A DNA stretch of 64,000 nucleotides from Calonectria ilicicola (GCA_020809705.1 CP085827.1:6200001-6264000), one strand, 5' to 3'; numbered from the stretch's first letter, positions 1-11,224 are shown. Program-made: numbers and translations. Notes: a model not told the origin generated them from the letters alone.

Positions 1-475
1 ACTCCTTGCTCTTTTCGAGAAGATCAGGAAGATCTTTATAGTCAAACGCGCGTATTTGGCCGATGGCAGGCGTTCCGATTGACAACAAGAAAGCTAGCAG
101 AGGCCTTTGTAAAGATAAGAGCCCTAACTCAACCGTGCTTGAACCAAGCAAAGATATGAGAGACGGCAGAACACCGAGGAGGACAGTTGCTCCCGCCACT
201 GCGAATAGTCAGATTTGTTCTAGCCATCCTTTAAACAGTCTTGTAGGAGTTCTGAAACACATACTAGAGGCTTTCCAAGACTCTGGCATGTTTGTCAATA
301 AACAATCAACAACCACGCCTGCAATACAATTCTTCGGCCAGTCTACATTGACACATTGTGAACTGGAGCCATTATGGTAGTCTTGAAGCTTGCTCTCACA
401 GTCCTGTGTCAAAATTCGATTTATTCCGTTTCTGTACGAGGGAAACCAATGTTCGAAGGCGTCCTCGGACGCCAT
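1..475 (-). CDS. Fungal multi-pass membrane protein, 5' part only (cut by window edge)
   Basis: Two exons are visible: 265-475 and 1-198, joined with consistent phase (donor GTATGT, acceptor GCAG). The first ATG in the exon is at 475 (starts MASEDAFEHW). The first exon is Cys-containing and soluble and includes a segment DCLLTNMPESWKAS. The second exon continues ASMAGATVLLGVLPSLISLL, a hydrophobic stretch. From memory this Cys-rich segment followed by a 'VLLGL-P' membrane stretch is a recurrent layout in a family of uncharacterised fungal integral membrane proteins. The gene runs off the left edge, so size, C-terminus and number of membrane segments are unknown. Upstream non-ATG coding-like sequence up to about 556 could be a further 5' exon. 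No function is assigned. Confidence 0.6.
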
Positions 476-1313
476 GGTGGGATATGAAAAGAGGAGATTC
501 CAAAGAAACGGGTATTTGATAAGCTGTAGATCATAAGATGTGAGTCCGATAGCCAATCCAGAACGTCTAGTCGTTGGTTTATATCGCTAATATGGAGTAA
601 GCATGGAATCAAAATCCACCACTCAAGGCCTTCTCTGCAAAATATGCCTGGATCTGGTTGCCAATGCAACACTGCACTTCGCAATTCAGGGTCAGAAATT
701 CAAATGTAAGCGCTAACACGCATGTAGGTGAATATACGCTGCATTTCTTTTGGATTGGTAAATCTTGTGGGGCGTCAGCAAACGAGAAAGCTCATGGTTC
801 ACGTGATCAGTCAAAGGGACTTTGAAAGCCCTTGATATTTACTAGAGTGTCAAGTATTGTTTTAGTCAATGGAGAGGTCCCACTATTTCTATCGTCTCAT
901 ACGACGCGCGTTGCGGGAATTTACGATGTGACGTTGTCGTCGCTTATTTTGGTCGTGAATCCACCAAATGTAACCCTATCTCCAAAAGCTGAAGTCCAGC
1001 ACGCGATCATAATTGGGGGCCGTTTCTTCAGAGTATCCTTGGGAGGCTCCAGCGCCAACCATGGAATTGGCTCAAATCTAGTAGCAAGTGGAACTTTCAG
1101 AACAAGCTCGGAATGCGAATGCTCCGATAGTCATATAATAGAAGTACATTAAGAGTTCTGAAACGAGCTAACAGAGAACACAAAAGAGTCAAACAAAGAG
1201 TAAAAGAGTCGTCAGTCGGTATCAATTTGGGGTTCACTTGAAGTTATTTCAGTCATAATCGGAAGTATTGCTGCCTAAGCATTGATCCAGCTGGTGCCAG
1301 CATTAAATTCCCA
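476..1313. other. Intergenic, no gene recognised
   Basis: Spacer between the edge membrane-protein gene and the deacetylase pseudogene. Only short ORFs (longest about 106 codons at 832-1152 on +) without recognisable motifs or introns. The end near 1150-1215 is rich in repeats of 'aaagagt'. Confidence 0.4.
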
Positions 1314-2337
1314 TCAGCTAGCTTCTTTTTTCCCAAATTCATATACTACCTCTGCCATCGTGACAAACTCGACGCCTTCGTGTTCTTGAAAGCACTCTAT
1401 CAGTCTATATGATGTGTCAGGAGCCAAAATCCCCCCCCCGACCGGCTCTACTTACCTTTCGTGCATCAAAGTCGCATGCGACCGTCCAGAGACATCTGGA
1501 CGGATCGAAATCGGAAAGATGAACTCGTCATATTCACGATAGAGGTAGTCAAAATGATCCTTCCAAATATCCTCGACATGACGAACATTTACAAATCCTT
1601 GAGTATTATCAGCCACCTTAGTAAACATCATTGGCGGTAGGTAGTTTTGGAACCAATTAGATGGGATTTCAACTAAAGAACTCTCTCTAAACTAAGCAAG
1701 AGGCTCCATTCACTTTGGAACATTTTTCTTGTAATCTATCTTGGGCCCAAATTCTCCAGTATTCAGATAATAGGCTTGACAATCATAATGACCCATGCTG
1801 TGATGGTATTCTATACCATAGTCAAGTAAAAACCGTGCTCCTTCTGCGCTAATCTCTCATCTTACAAGAATTAGTCTAAGAGATATAAAAAGTATATTAG
1901 AAAGGATACCAAGGACCAGAACTTCTGCGGGCTGGCTTGCCATCAGGAAATTCAGTTAACATTCGAGGTGATTTATCTAAAAAAAAAAAAAACCACGCTA
2001 CTATTCCATTGTCATATACGTAAGGTTCTCATGGCCAATATATCTATATCTCTCACAGTGACCATATCGTCAGGAAAAGTTTCCAGGCCGTGGTTAGGAA
2101 TAGGCCAAGTGGTTTTGATGTTGCACTTGTCAAATAACTTTAGAAGGTGTTGATTTCAGCTGTTACGGCGAAAGTAACTTGCTCATTGAGACGGACGATT
2201 GAATAGGTATCAATCCAAAGGGACATGGACAGACCTTGGCTTATCTGATTAGTTGAGTCCTAACCACAGGAATCCAGCCAACCAGCAACTGGATCAGCAT
2301 CAACGCCGTAGGTAACAAGGATGCGCTTCCTAGCCAT
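1314..2337 (-). pseudogene. Decayed polysaccharide deacetylase (chitin/peptidoglycan deacetylase-like)
   Basis: Reading minus from an ATG at 2337 gives MARKRILVTYGVDADPVAGW, the N-terminus of the fungal polysaccharide deacetylase family. A TAG stop follows a few codons later, where the family continues with 'DSTN'. Further fragments keep family order across frames: LLKLFDKCNIKTTW near 2125, a remnant of the HENP motif region near 2020, LLDYGIEYHHSMGHYDCQAY near 1800, then VEIPSNWFQNYLPPMMF, GFVN, and FPISIRPDVSGR to MHER near 1465. The last exon ends HEGVEFVTMAEVVY and a TGA at 1314-1316. At least three in-frame stops are visible, including one at a position expected to be Trp (TGG to TGA), plus length changes around the HENP segment. 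The gene is therefore almost certainly non-functional. The pattern fits RIP-type transitions, but that is inference. Confidence 0.75.
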
Positions 2338-2837
2338 GTTTATTTTAAATTAGAGATGATGAGAGGCTTGATACCCAGTAAGAAATATGAATGTACCACA
2401 GGACCAAATTCAGAAGTTTAGGAGTCCGGTCAATAGCGCGCGGCAATATCACGGACCATACTTCCTATCGGAGGACGAATTTTAACCCCCGAGAAGACTT
2501 TGAGAGATGTCTATGACCACTTTAGTCGTCATCTTTGATCAACCAGATTACCAATATGGGTTGAGTAGCCGAATTGGCAGCCCATACTAGTGCCTCCCGT
2601 AATTCGAAAAAAGTATATACTCCAAAAATCCTGGGGAACAAATAGATTATCTCCCCCTTGCCCATCCCCAAAGTGGGGTAGGGCGGGGCACGGATTTATC
2701 AGCACAGTAACTAAGTAGCCGACTCGACAATGATGGGGTACCATTGGGGTAGAAAAGGAACTTGGTTTAGCTCAACATCGGGTTGGGACCTATTTTGAAT
2801 CGAATCTCATTAATCATCCCAACACATATTACACACA
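2338..2837. other. Intergenic, no gene recognised
   Basis: About 500 bases between the pseudogene and the LTR-like segment. There is a G/C-run rich patch at 2648-2695. The small minus ORF at 2529-2744 has no recognised motif. Confidence 0.35.
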
Positions 2838-3020
2838 TGTTGAGTGAGTTAATTAACCTTCCTTGATGTCTTGATTATTTAGGATCAGATTAGTGGTTGC
2901 ATGATCCTATGGGTTAGGAATTTACATCCTTTGTTACTATAAAGGAAGGAGGTTCCTGATTGAGGATATTAACACGTCACCGTGCCTGGAAGGTTTATTG
3001 AGATCGGGCGATTAACAACA
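2838..3020. mobile_element. Possible LTR-like segment (TGTTG...CAACA ends)
   Basis: The segment begins TGTTGAG and ends TTAACAACA, giving the TG...CA ends and short inverted termini (TGTTG/CAACA) of a retroviral-type LTR. A TATA-like CTATAAAGG lies inside near 2938. No flanking target duplication is seen, and no primer-binding site or gag follows. It may be a chance match or a degenerate LTR. Confidence 0.25.
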
Positions 3021-3023
3021 CGA

Positions 3024-3240
3024 GGCTCCATAGCGGAGCCTTGCTGTGCCGCCTCCGATCCGTAGGATCAGTTGTCCGGGCTCCTTGGAGCCATAGGGTA
3101 AGTCCTAAAGAACGCTATTGCGTGTGATAGGCCTGAGACCCTCAGGCTATGACACTAGGTTATCCAGTGTTGCCGGGTCCAGCATAGCTGAACCCAATGT
3201 TCCCAGGCTTTCAGCCTGTAATAGCTTCTGATACATCTGA
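3024..3240. repeat. String of at least six short hairpins
   Basis: Successive perfect or near-perfect stem-loops are visible: GGCTCC-ATAGC-GGAGCC (3024-3040), GATCC-GTA-GGATC (3057-3069), GGCTCC-TT-GGAGCC (3079-3092), GCCTGAG-ACC-CTCAGGC (3131-3147), ACACT...AGTGT (about 3151-3169), GGGTCCAGC-ATA-GCTGAACCC with one mismatch (about 3175-3195), and CAGGCT-TTC-AGCCTG (about 3204-3218). No ORF explains them. The GGCTCC/GGAGCC stem occurs twice. The segment sits between the LTR-like sequence and a transposase fragment, so it may be part of a mobile element. Confidence 0.6.
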
Positions 3241-3432
3241 CAGGGGTCATGTGGGGCGGGGTACGTAGGTGGAGGGATAACGCAGTCAAAGGGATAAGAC
3301 TCGGTTTCGTTCCTCACTGAGCACCGTTAGACTTGCATATATCCCTTTGCTTGTGCTAAGGCAACAGTTAGGTCACGGGCGGGGATCGTTGCCAATAAAA
3401 GTGTAAGAAATTGAGGGTACTTCAATCCCCAC

Positions 3433-3694
3433 CTAAATTATATGGTGCCAGAAGTTCCAACAGTTTCCGGTTCTACATAGGGGTACATTGCATTCCTCAC
3501 AATAATATCGCGATTTCTTCGCTTTTCCTCTGTTGCTGCTGTGCAAAGTCAAAAGCGCCTGATCTGTATGTAGCTCTCCAAGCCGTCTGCCTTTGCCTGC
3601 CATGCGGTATTTTGTGTGCGACAGCAACACCTATAAATACCTTATTGCTAAGTACGTCAATACGCGCTCTGCTCCTTCTGCCAACATAAAACAC
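3433..3694 (-). mobile_element. C-terminal fragment of a DDE (PiggyBac-like) transposase
   Basis: A short minus-strand ORF carries the segment SRYYCEECNVPLC followed by C and a WHH motif. This is a CxxC...LC...C...H arrangement like the zinc-binding tail of PiggyBac-type transposases. The catalytic domain is absent and a second frame overlaps, so this is only a relic. The family call rests on the tail motif alone; another transposase superfamily with a similar tail is possible. Confidence 0.4.
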
Positions 3695-3797
3695 TGCCTT
3701 TTGATTGTTTTATCCCTTGGGAAATCGGTCAGATTGTTACAGATTGACGTGTGGTTGGTAGGTTACTAATCAATTAAAAAAGACCAACTTTTAAAAT

Positions 3798-6639
3798 CTA
3801 CAGGTCCAAGTCAGGGTTAAACTCGAGAGCCATCCATACATCAATGTTAGGGCCATCTCCAGCTTGCCACTTGTGATAGGGGTAAGAGACAACATTGTTC
3901 TCGCCCCGAACCGCTTTGCCTGCGGCATCTCGGTACCATATACCTCCATGCTCGTAAAGGGCGGGAAGTGGGACGTGCAGTAGGAATTGTTCCTTTTCCT
4001 TGCTGTCGGTGCCTTTTGCGGTGGGCAGATTGTTTGACTCAAGAAGTAGAGACATTCCACCATTTCTGGTGCCGTTGGAGAGACAAATGTGGATTTCCTG
4101 GAAAATGTCATTGCTGTGGTTATGAAGGCCACAATCAACCTTGGTTCCTAGAGTATCACAGTCAGCACAGAATTTGTGTGGGTGTTTGAGAAAATAACTA
4201 CCGGCTGTCCAAAACTGCATGTGAGCGATCTGGGTCTTGTCCTCGAGGAAACGGAAACTGAAGCCTGTTAAGTTATAAAAGTCAAGGCCCTCGAAGTCAC
4301 CTCCCCACCAAAGGCTATCGACCTTCTTGAACTCCAAGGGTGGGAGCCGGAGTCCAAGCTTGCTTGCGTGCATGGTGGTTTCAACGGGGACGTCCTTGGC
4401 ACGGGACCAGACCCGAGGCTTGCGAATGGGATCAAGACGGAGGACGATGGCGCCCTTTTGCTTGTCGGCGGTTAGGGCAGCGTCTGTGCTGGTAACTGTG
4501 ACGACCGCGGGGAAAGGCGCGTTCCCAAGAGGCCTGCGGACACTGTCGCGGTCTTTGATAGAGCCATAAATGACCTTGATGCCGTGGCCGTTCCGGACTT
4601 GGATTTGAGCGCCTGGGGGGTGCACCTCGATGCTAATTGCGTAGTCGGCAATATTGATGAGAGAGAGCTTGGAGGATTTGGTCACATCTTGGGGACGGGC
4701 GAGATATACCATTCCCTCATTGTCCCAAACGGTAGGTACGATGGCTGCAGCTGTAGCAAGCTGGTTTGCGGTAGCAGTCTGGTTTAGATAGAGGCTGGTA
4801 AGTGGCTTGGGCTCCTCGTAGTAGTTTTTGACGTTGTAGCCAAGACCGATGATATCGATCTTGTCGGTGTCTCCAAAGTTGCTGCGAATCTTAGTGCAAT
4901 TCTTAGTCAAGCCGGAAGAGTGTGTTGACGAACCCGAGTGCAATACGAGCAGTAGATTCCTCAGCGATTTTCCACTTAGCGAAGAGACCCTTCTCAATGT
5001 CTATAGCCTTGTAGTAGATGATACCCTAAAGAAGGCGTGTCAGAAGATTCTTTTAGCATGTTTCGTTGCACTAGCCTTGTTTGGATTGGGCCCCGCCGGG
5101 GTCTATGAAGAATATCAACATCATATTTTATTCCGATCAATCAGTTATTTCATACCTTAGCGAGCTCGCCCTTCTCATCTCGATCAACGGGGCCAAATAG
5201 AGCCACGAGGAATTCATCATCACCATCACCTGTGCAATCTTTATTAGTGGCATTCTTCAGGCTGATCGCCTTTTAACTTACCATCAAAGTCACCGCAGAC
5301 AAGGTAGTGTCCAGGGCCATCGCCGTGCTTGGAACGCTGAGTAGGAGTGCCATATACATCAAGCACATGCCTCTTCCAAGTAGATCCCTTCATAGTTTTA
5401 CCAGTCTTGGTATAGACACAGGCAGAGGTGCCGTGAAAGGGGTCGATTGTAGCGATGTAAGCACAAGGGTCATCGCCAATCTTACCAGCGTCCACACATC
5501 CCGACCCCCAGTGGTCGCCAGAACCAGGAGAGATGGATCCAGTAGTCTGATTGGCGGTCTGAGGCTCGCCGACTCCAATCGAGTCACGCTGCCATTTTCC
5601 ATCCTCATAGTGCAGCCATGTGGTGCCTTCACGAGATGCGACCAAGAGCGAGTCTAGGCCCTTGGGGCCGTCGAATCTAGGAAATGTGAATAGGACGATT
5701 AAGTTCGGCTGGAGACTCTCGACTTACTTCTTGGCAACAATCTCATGGATTACGGTGAAGTTTTCATCGTCGATTATGTCATGGGGCCATTCCACACTTT
5801 CGGTTAGGTCAGTCTGATGAACTTCAAACCCGTAATTAACACTTACGCCTCAAGGACATTCTCGGGCATTTGATACCGAATGATAGGAATTGGAGCGTTC
5901 TTTCAAAATGTCAGCCTAAGTCCAAATAGGAAGCATCAAGTTCAAATACCTTTCCCTCTGCACCAATGCCGTTGACAACCGAAGCAGCCACCAACTCAAG
6001 GAATGTCCTATGAGTGTTAGCTAAATTTAATGAGGGGTAATGAATAGAGCAGACGCACCTCTGAGTAAAATGGCCCAGCTTCATGCGGTGCATAGCAGGC
6101 CATCGACCAATTGTGCGGCGCTTCCAGTGTCCCTTGCCAAGCTTGTCACGACCTGGGTTCTCAAGCCAGCTGATCCAACCACCCTTTTGGTCAGCCTCGA
6201 GCATAAAAGGTCCGTAGTTATGGGTGATGATCAAATCGGACAAGCCATTGCCCGTGAGATCAACAGCACACATCGCGACCGGGCTGTCTAAGTGAGCAAT
6301 GGTATGTTTCTTCCAGTCTTACAACACGTGTTAGATTATGAAAATAAATAGGTTGGCTTGAAGACTTGCTGCTAGTGGCATCTGTGGTGTCCTTTTGACC
6401 CGCAGAATCGGCCGCAGCCTTTGGGTTTTCAAGGAATTCGACAACGCCGGAGACAAGACCTGAACTATAGCTGTGTAAGCGAAGAAACCTCTTTTGAATA
6501 GACACTCATACGTTATGACTCCAGGAACTTTGTCATCCTTGTGAAACTTGAACGTCTCGACCCAGTAACCATCACTTCGCTTGTCGTCAATGGTCAAGTC
6601 CTTGAAGGACGGGACGGGAGTACTGATGTTAGCGAGCAT
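3798..6639 (-). CDS. Aldos-2-ulose / 1,5-anhydro-D-fructose dehydratase-like protein (beta-propeller plus cupin)
   Basis: Eleven exons joined with consistent phase: 6512-6639, 6370-6470, 6059-6317, 5950-6007, 5847-5899, 5728-5796, 5282-5676, 5156-5229, 4934-5025, 4202-4881 and 3798-4147, giving 752 residues. Repeats such as DLTGNGLSDLIITHNYGP and FDGPKGLDSLLVASREG look like FG-GAP/VCBS propeller blades in the first ~400 residues. The C-terminal part has LHNHSNDIFQEIH, a cupin metal-site pattern. This resembles aldos-2-ulose dehydratase/isomerase of basidiomycetes, which converts 1,5-anhydrofructose or glucosone to pyranone antibiotics such as microthecin or cortalcerone. I recall that enzyme as about 900 residues, so this one is shorter. 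No signal peptide is evident. Intron 2 appears to use a GC donor (A|GCAAGT). The last intron (4148-4201) is 54 bases without an in-frame stop, so it can be missed. Substrate is unproven; no glucan lyase or pyranose oxidase is seen nearby. Confidence 0.72.
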
Positions 6640-8703
6640 GATGGAGTGCAGACAATGCAAGGCTTGGTTTGAGGATGAAGCTGGAGTAATCACCACCATA
6701 GGTCGCATTATTGCGTTTATATATCCATCACAGAGCTTGCCCAAACTTCAATAACTAGGTTTTAGACAGCCAATATTACCCCCATGCGGCGATTTGACTG
6801 AGTTCACCACGACTGTGCCACCTCTATTCCTCATCCTGACGAATATGTAATCAAGGTACTGACTCGAACCCATAATATCCTTTTCCGGTTGCCTTTTGTA
6901 TAGGAAATTTGTCCAGCAATTAGTCGGCGATAAGATTAGACAGCAATTTCCATAGCTCGGTGATAGACTTTCAAATAACGAGCTCCACAGGCGGGGTTTA
7001 GGAACTACCAGTTGAAATAAACCTTCAAGCTAAGAGGGTTCTCCTATTTTTTATAGCATTGATTGCTGGGCTACCGTCCATTCCTGCCGGTCTGAGTACC
7101 GATGCTGATGGTGGCAATTCGACATGATTGGGTCATGGGGACAGTACCGCCATAAATGTCACCGAATATGCCCATTTGGACTCCAATCAGCTATGATGAA
7201 ATGCAGGAATTAGTTCTACACCAATCAGATACGCGTTAGTCCGACTTGAAGGAGCTAGAAATATTGGGCTGCATTTGAGTTTGGAGGAGGCCATCAACAC
7301 GCATTTATTCTATTTCAGGTTACTGTATTTTTAGGGTTGAGAAAGATGGTGATTGTGACGAGCATTGACCTAAATTCCATGGGGAGGGAACTTTTTTTGC
7401 TGTGATGTGGTACAGAGGGCACGGCACGGCCAGTGTCTTTGGATCTCGCATGGGGCCGGCCTTAGGGAGCGGGATTTTTTTCAGCGAGATGGCGGAAACT
7501 TTGCCTCAAAGCTTTTTATTTTTTCTAAATCTAGATTTAACCACTATGACTCGTGTATGCCATAGGGTATTTCGGCCATCAATCTTTTTTTATCTGCTCG
7601 TTGTTTAGGCTAGAGCAAGATGCATGCAGAAAACCCGTGTCAAGTCAAAGTATCTCAGCCCCAATTTTTAAGGTCGAGTCGCACGGTCCGTCATTCTCAC
7701 GGTCGCAGTCTGGAGGGATACACGAGTCCACGACCGATATGAATGGCGGAGGGTCAATTCACTTCGGGGAAAGAATACATACCTTACTAGCAATATGTTG
7801 AGAGTTTGCAGCTATGCCAAATAACCACCTCGACCCCGGATTATTGCGATGGCGGTGGTGCTTGAGGGGGTGAGACATAGCTGGAAACGGAGCCAGATTA
7901 TACGAGGCAGTTGGCTATGGCAACGAGACATTGTCCCTTGGCGGCCTAATATCCCGCGTTTTTAGGCTTGGCTGGGAAATTTGGCCTCCAGCTGGTCCGT
8001 GCGACAAGCCACAGTTGGGAAGAGGGGGGAAGGGATGGCTTGGGGCTCCGGGGTGGGAATGAGTTTCGGAAGACAACTTGGCTTTGCTACTATCAGCCAG
8101 GTATTTACACAGGCCGCTGCTTATCCACCTCAAACAATGATGCAGATCACTGCCGCACACAATTCACCAGCCATTGTGGCTGACACTATAGCGTCGTGCT
8201 TGATATGTGAGCCACTAATCTCACACCTTGGAGATTCGATGTTTCTGCCAACTAATACACAAATGCTCCGATGCGGAAATGGAACAAATCCAGTCAAGGG
8301 AAAACAACACTGCACACTGACCAGCAAGCGATTCATCATCGAAAAAAAGAAATCAACACAAGACCCTGTTATCTGTAAGGGCATTATTGGAGGACTTGTG
8401 TCACTCCCTTGGTCAGCGTACGGTTTATCGTTGTGGTTCCGCAGTTACTGCAGATGAGCGCAAATCCGCCCAAAGTCAATTGCGGAATGGTAAGCTTTGT
8501 GTTCATTCCACGCTCCCTCACGACAACCCCGCAAACTTGTATGAAGCCGCGATGTGGACAGCCGGGCTTGTACGAATTGCCGCAGACAACCAGAGGTCAT
8601 CCTACCTTGATTCATATGGATGGAATCCAGTGCCGCCCCCAGTTGATCTTCCTCTAATTGGAGCGACGATATTGGGGTGCTGTTACCAGATGACGCGGTG
8701 CCT
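6640..8703. other. Intergenic, no gene recognised
   Basis: About 2 kb upstream of the dehydratase-like gene. ORFs of up to 158 codons (7981-8457 +) have no recognisable domain and overlap ORFs on other frames. I see no convincing introns or start context. It holds the 5' region of the dehydratase-like gene. Confidence 0.35.
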
Positions 8704-8806
8704 GTAACGGCTGTGCTGTTGACCGCCATACCATAGGGCAAAAGATTGGTCAATAACTGCTATTGCGGCAATTATTGCAGCACCTAACAGCACCTAAGAG
8801 CCCTGT
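8704..8806 (+). repeat. Dispersed repeat B, copy 1
   Basis: About 100 bases resemble the reverse complement of 49261-49364. Shared blocks include GCTGTGCT, CATAGG.CAAA, GCGGCAATTATT and GAGCCCTG. I estimate roughly three quarters identity by eye, with many transitions. It also contains CAGCACCTAA twice in tandem (about 8778-8798). Likely a fragment of an unidentified transposable element. Confidence 0.55.
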
Positions 8807-9238
8807 AAGCCCTGTGCCCGCAGGCCAGGTCATAACAATAGCTGAGCTGAAGTTAAGCTAGTGGCTAAAGTTATCATAAAAGTGACAACTTATGCTCTAT
8901 CATGTGTAGCTTGTGCTTCGGCTTATAATACCAAGGAAATTCTCACTGACCCTTGAAAGTTGTTGTAAGTTCATCTCATTAAACCTGAGTTAAATACAAA
9001 TTAAAATGTACCCAAGCTTCAATACATGCGGAGCTGGGAGTTATCACATTATAATTTGATCAAATCAAACCAATAAAGAAAGTTGGATGATACAGCTCTG
9101 TGCTATATAGACCCAAACATCCTGTGTTACTCCTAACCAAGGCATAGGTAGACCTTTTGGGGTAACGGCTAGGGGCTACCTCCTTATTTCACAGATCATT
9201 GCATAAGCACTATGACGTACTAAAACTATCATTTATAC

Positions 9239-10403
9239 TCATTTATCCACTTTTACAACAACTTTACCAAAATGATTTGCTTGAAACAAATATTGGATAG
9301 CGTCCTTGCCTTCCTCAAATGTGAAAACGCGATCGACCACAGGATGTATTTGACCTTTCTCACAGAACTGAATCATCTCTTCGAATCGATCCTTTGGGCC
9401 ATTCACAACTCCTTTCAGAGTCGCAGTTTTTGATATGGCCAAAATATTGATATTCGCCCCACCGTCGTCATTGTCCTGTTTGCCTGAGAGATATCCGATC
9501 GAACTAATAATTCCCCCAAAGGCAAGGGAATTGAAGGATTTTCGAAGCGTCTTGGCACCACCGCACTCGAAAACAATATCCACGCCTTGCTGATCTGTGT
9601 ACTCCAAAACCTTTTCATCCCAATTAGGGACGTCACGGTAATTGATTGTATAGTCTGCGCCGAGAGCTTTGGCCTTCTCAAGCTTAATGTCTGAAGACGA
9701 TGTAATAAGTACTAATTCAAATTAGTGCTCTGTTGACTAGATATGAAGCCAAAGCTCAAACTAACCCTTAGCACCGGCCGCATGAGCAAGCTGAAGCCCC
9801 ATGATACTTACGCCCCCTGTTCCCTGTAGAAGTATTGTCTCGCCGCGGCCACCAGATTGACCTAGCGGTCGAGATCCATTAAGCGACATCCAAGCCGTAA
9901 CTGCAGCAATTGGGAGACACGATGCTTCCTCGTCAGTCATGTAAAAGGGGGCCCGGACCAAGCCTAAAGAGTGGAAAATACGATGGGTTTGCAGGACGCC
10001 ATCCAAAGGCAAGCCAAGGCCAGTCTTCATAATTGAAGGTGTCATTTTTCCGGTCAAGTGGCCTTGGTTGAAAATTGATAGAACACGGTCGCCAACTTTC
10101 CAGGTAGCTCCCTCGCCTACACCAACAACGATGCCACACATGTCAGAACAAGGGACAATGGTAGCATCATTTTTTACTGTTTTGTGATGGCCATAAATGC
10201 CCATACAGACTAGATAAATTAGCCAATGTACAATGCGTTCATGTATTAATCATACCTTCGATATCGCGGTAGTTGAGAGAGACTGCTTTGACCTTCACCA
10301 ACACTTCGTCCTTTCCAGGGACGGGAATTTGCTGCTTTACCAATTTGAGGTTTTGTATCCCATTCTGGTTTGTCTGCCATTGCTGTGCCTCTGGTTCACC
10401 CAT
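9239..10403 (-). CDS. MDR-family zinc-type alcohol dehydrogenase / quinone reductase-like oxidoreductase
   Basis: Three exons: 10256-10403, 9766-10209 and 9239-9711, all joining in phase. The start is the ATG at 10403 (MGEPEAQQWQTNQNG). The N-terminal GroES-like part has KAVSLNYRDIEV, typical of the MDR7-like group of medium-chain reductases. The Rossmann part has ETILLQGTGGVSIMGLQLAH, the nucleotide-binding turn, followed by IFECGGAKTL-type sequence and the end FGKVVVKVDK. The expected Cys/His set of a catalytic-zinc ADH is not obvious, so it may be a zinc-independent NADP(H) oxidoreductase. About 355 residues, the normal family length. Cytosolic by appearance; substrate unknown. It has no close partner gene. 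Confidence 0.88.
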
Positions 10404-10562
10404 GTTTTTCAAATGCCCAAAAAAATAGTACCAATGAAGTAGAATCAGTATTTATTTTGCAAGGATTTGAATCTCTATTTAAACCAACTTCATTCCACAT
10501 AAATACATAATCAATTTCTGTCCAAAACATTCTATTAGTAATGGTTTGTAGCACCTGTAAAA

Positions 10563-10597
10563 TAGCCGACTTGATGAAGTTTACATCAAGTCGGCTA
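10563..10597. repeat. Perfect 14-bp inverted repeat (hairpin)
   Basis: TAGCCGACTTGATG at 10563-10576 is followed by a 7-base loop and its exact reverse complement at 10584-10597. It lies about 160 bases upstream of the MDR gene start. It could be an operator, a transposon terminus or a folded RNA element. Confidence 0.7.
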
Positions 10598-10703
10598 CTT
10601 GAACGGGGACATCATTAAGTGGAGAACAACATTGACGACGGACTAACCATTTCGAACCCAATATTTTTATTGATACACTCAAGGCAGTAAGCAGTTAGCC
10701 CGC

Positions 10704-10721
10704 CTAATCCAGCTGGATTAG
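10704..10721. repeat. 18-bp perfect palindrome
   Basis: CTAATCCAGCTGGATTAG is fully self-complementary without a loop. It lies about 107 bases beyond the hairpin at 10563-10597. No ORF explains it. Confidence 0.65.
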
Positions 10722-11224
10722 AGGTATTGAGGTCGGAGGACATCATTTACCCACCTCAAGCAACCAGGGCGTTCCAGGAGTTCTAGGTGTGCGTTGGCAC
10801 CAAAACTGTATCAGAGCTTATTTAGATCTGATGCCTAAATAAATTCCCAATGCTACTCTTCAACATCATGCTCGGCGCTGCTAGCGTCTCGCCTTCTCGA
10901 CGCAAGACCGATTCACGTAAATTGGAGCTTGTTAACGCGCGAGGCTGAACTAGGCGCTGATCATTGATTTCAATGGTGGCGATTTGAATGCGAGCTGAAT
11001 CTTGCATCTGCGATGAAAGGGGATTTTTTTCTCGGTTTTCGGGATTTTGATTTTAAGTCGCCCACAAATTCTGAATAAGCGGAAAGGAAATTGTCGCGAA
11101 AGCGTGAAGTCGCATAACTTACCAAACACTGACGCCACATTTCCTACTTTTCAGTTCCTAGATGGCCTGCCTCGAGCACGAAGTTCTAGTCACTCCCGCT
11201 TAGTATTTCTTGTCATGTTACCTT

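Larger units (their letters stand above)
10404..11219. other. Intergenic with two strong palindromes
   Basis: Upstream region of the MDR gene. It contains the hairpin at 10563-10597 and the palindrome at 10704-10721, listed separately. No gene is recognised. Confidence 0.4.

Noticed and set aside
7981..8457. 158-codon plus ORF
   Set aside because: No domain, heavily overlapped by ORFs in other frames, and no start context or intron pattern.
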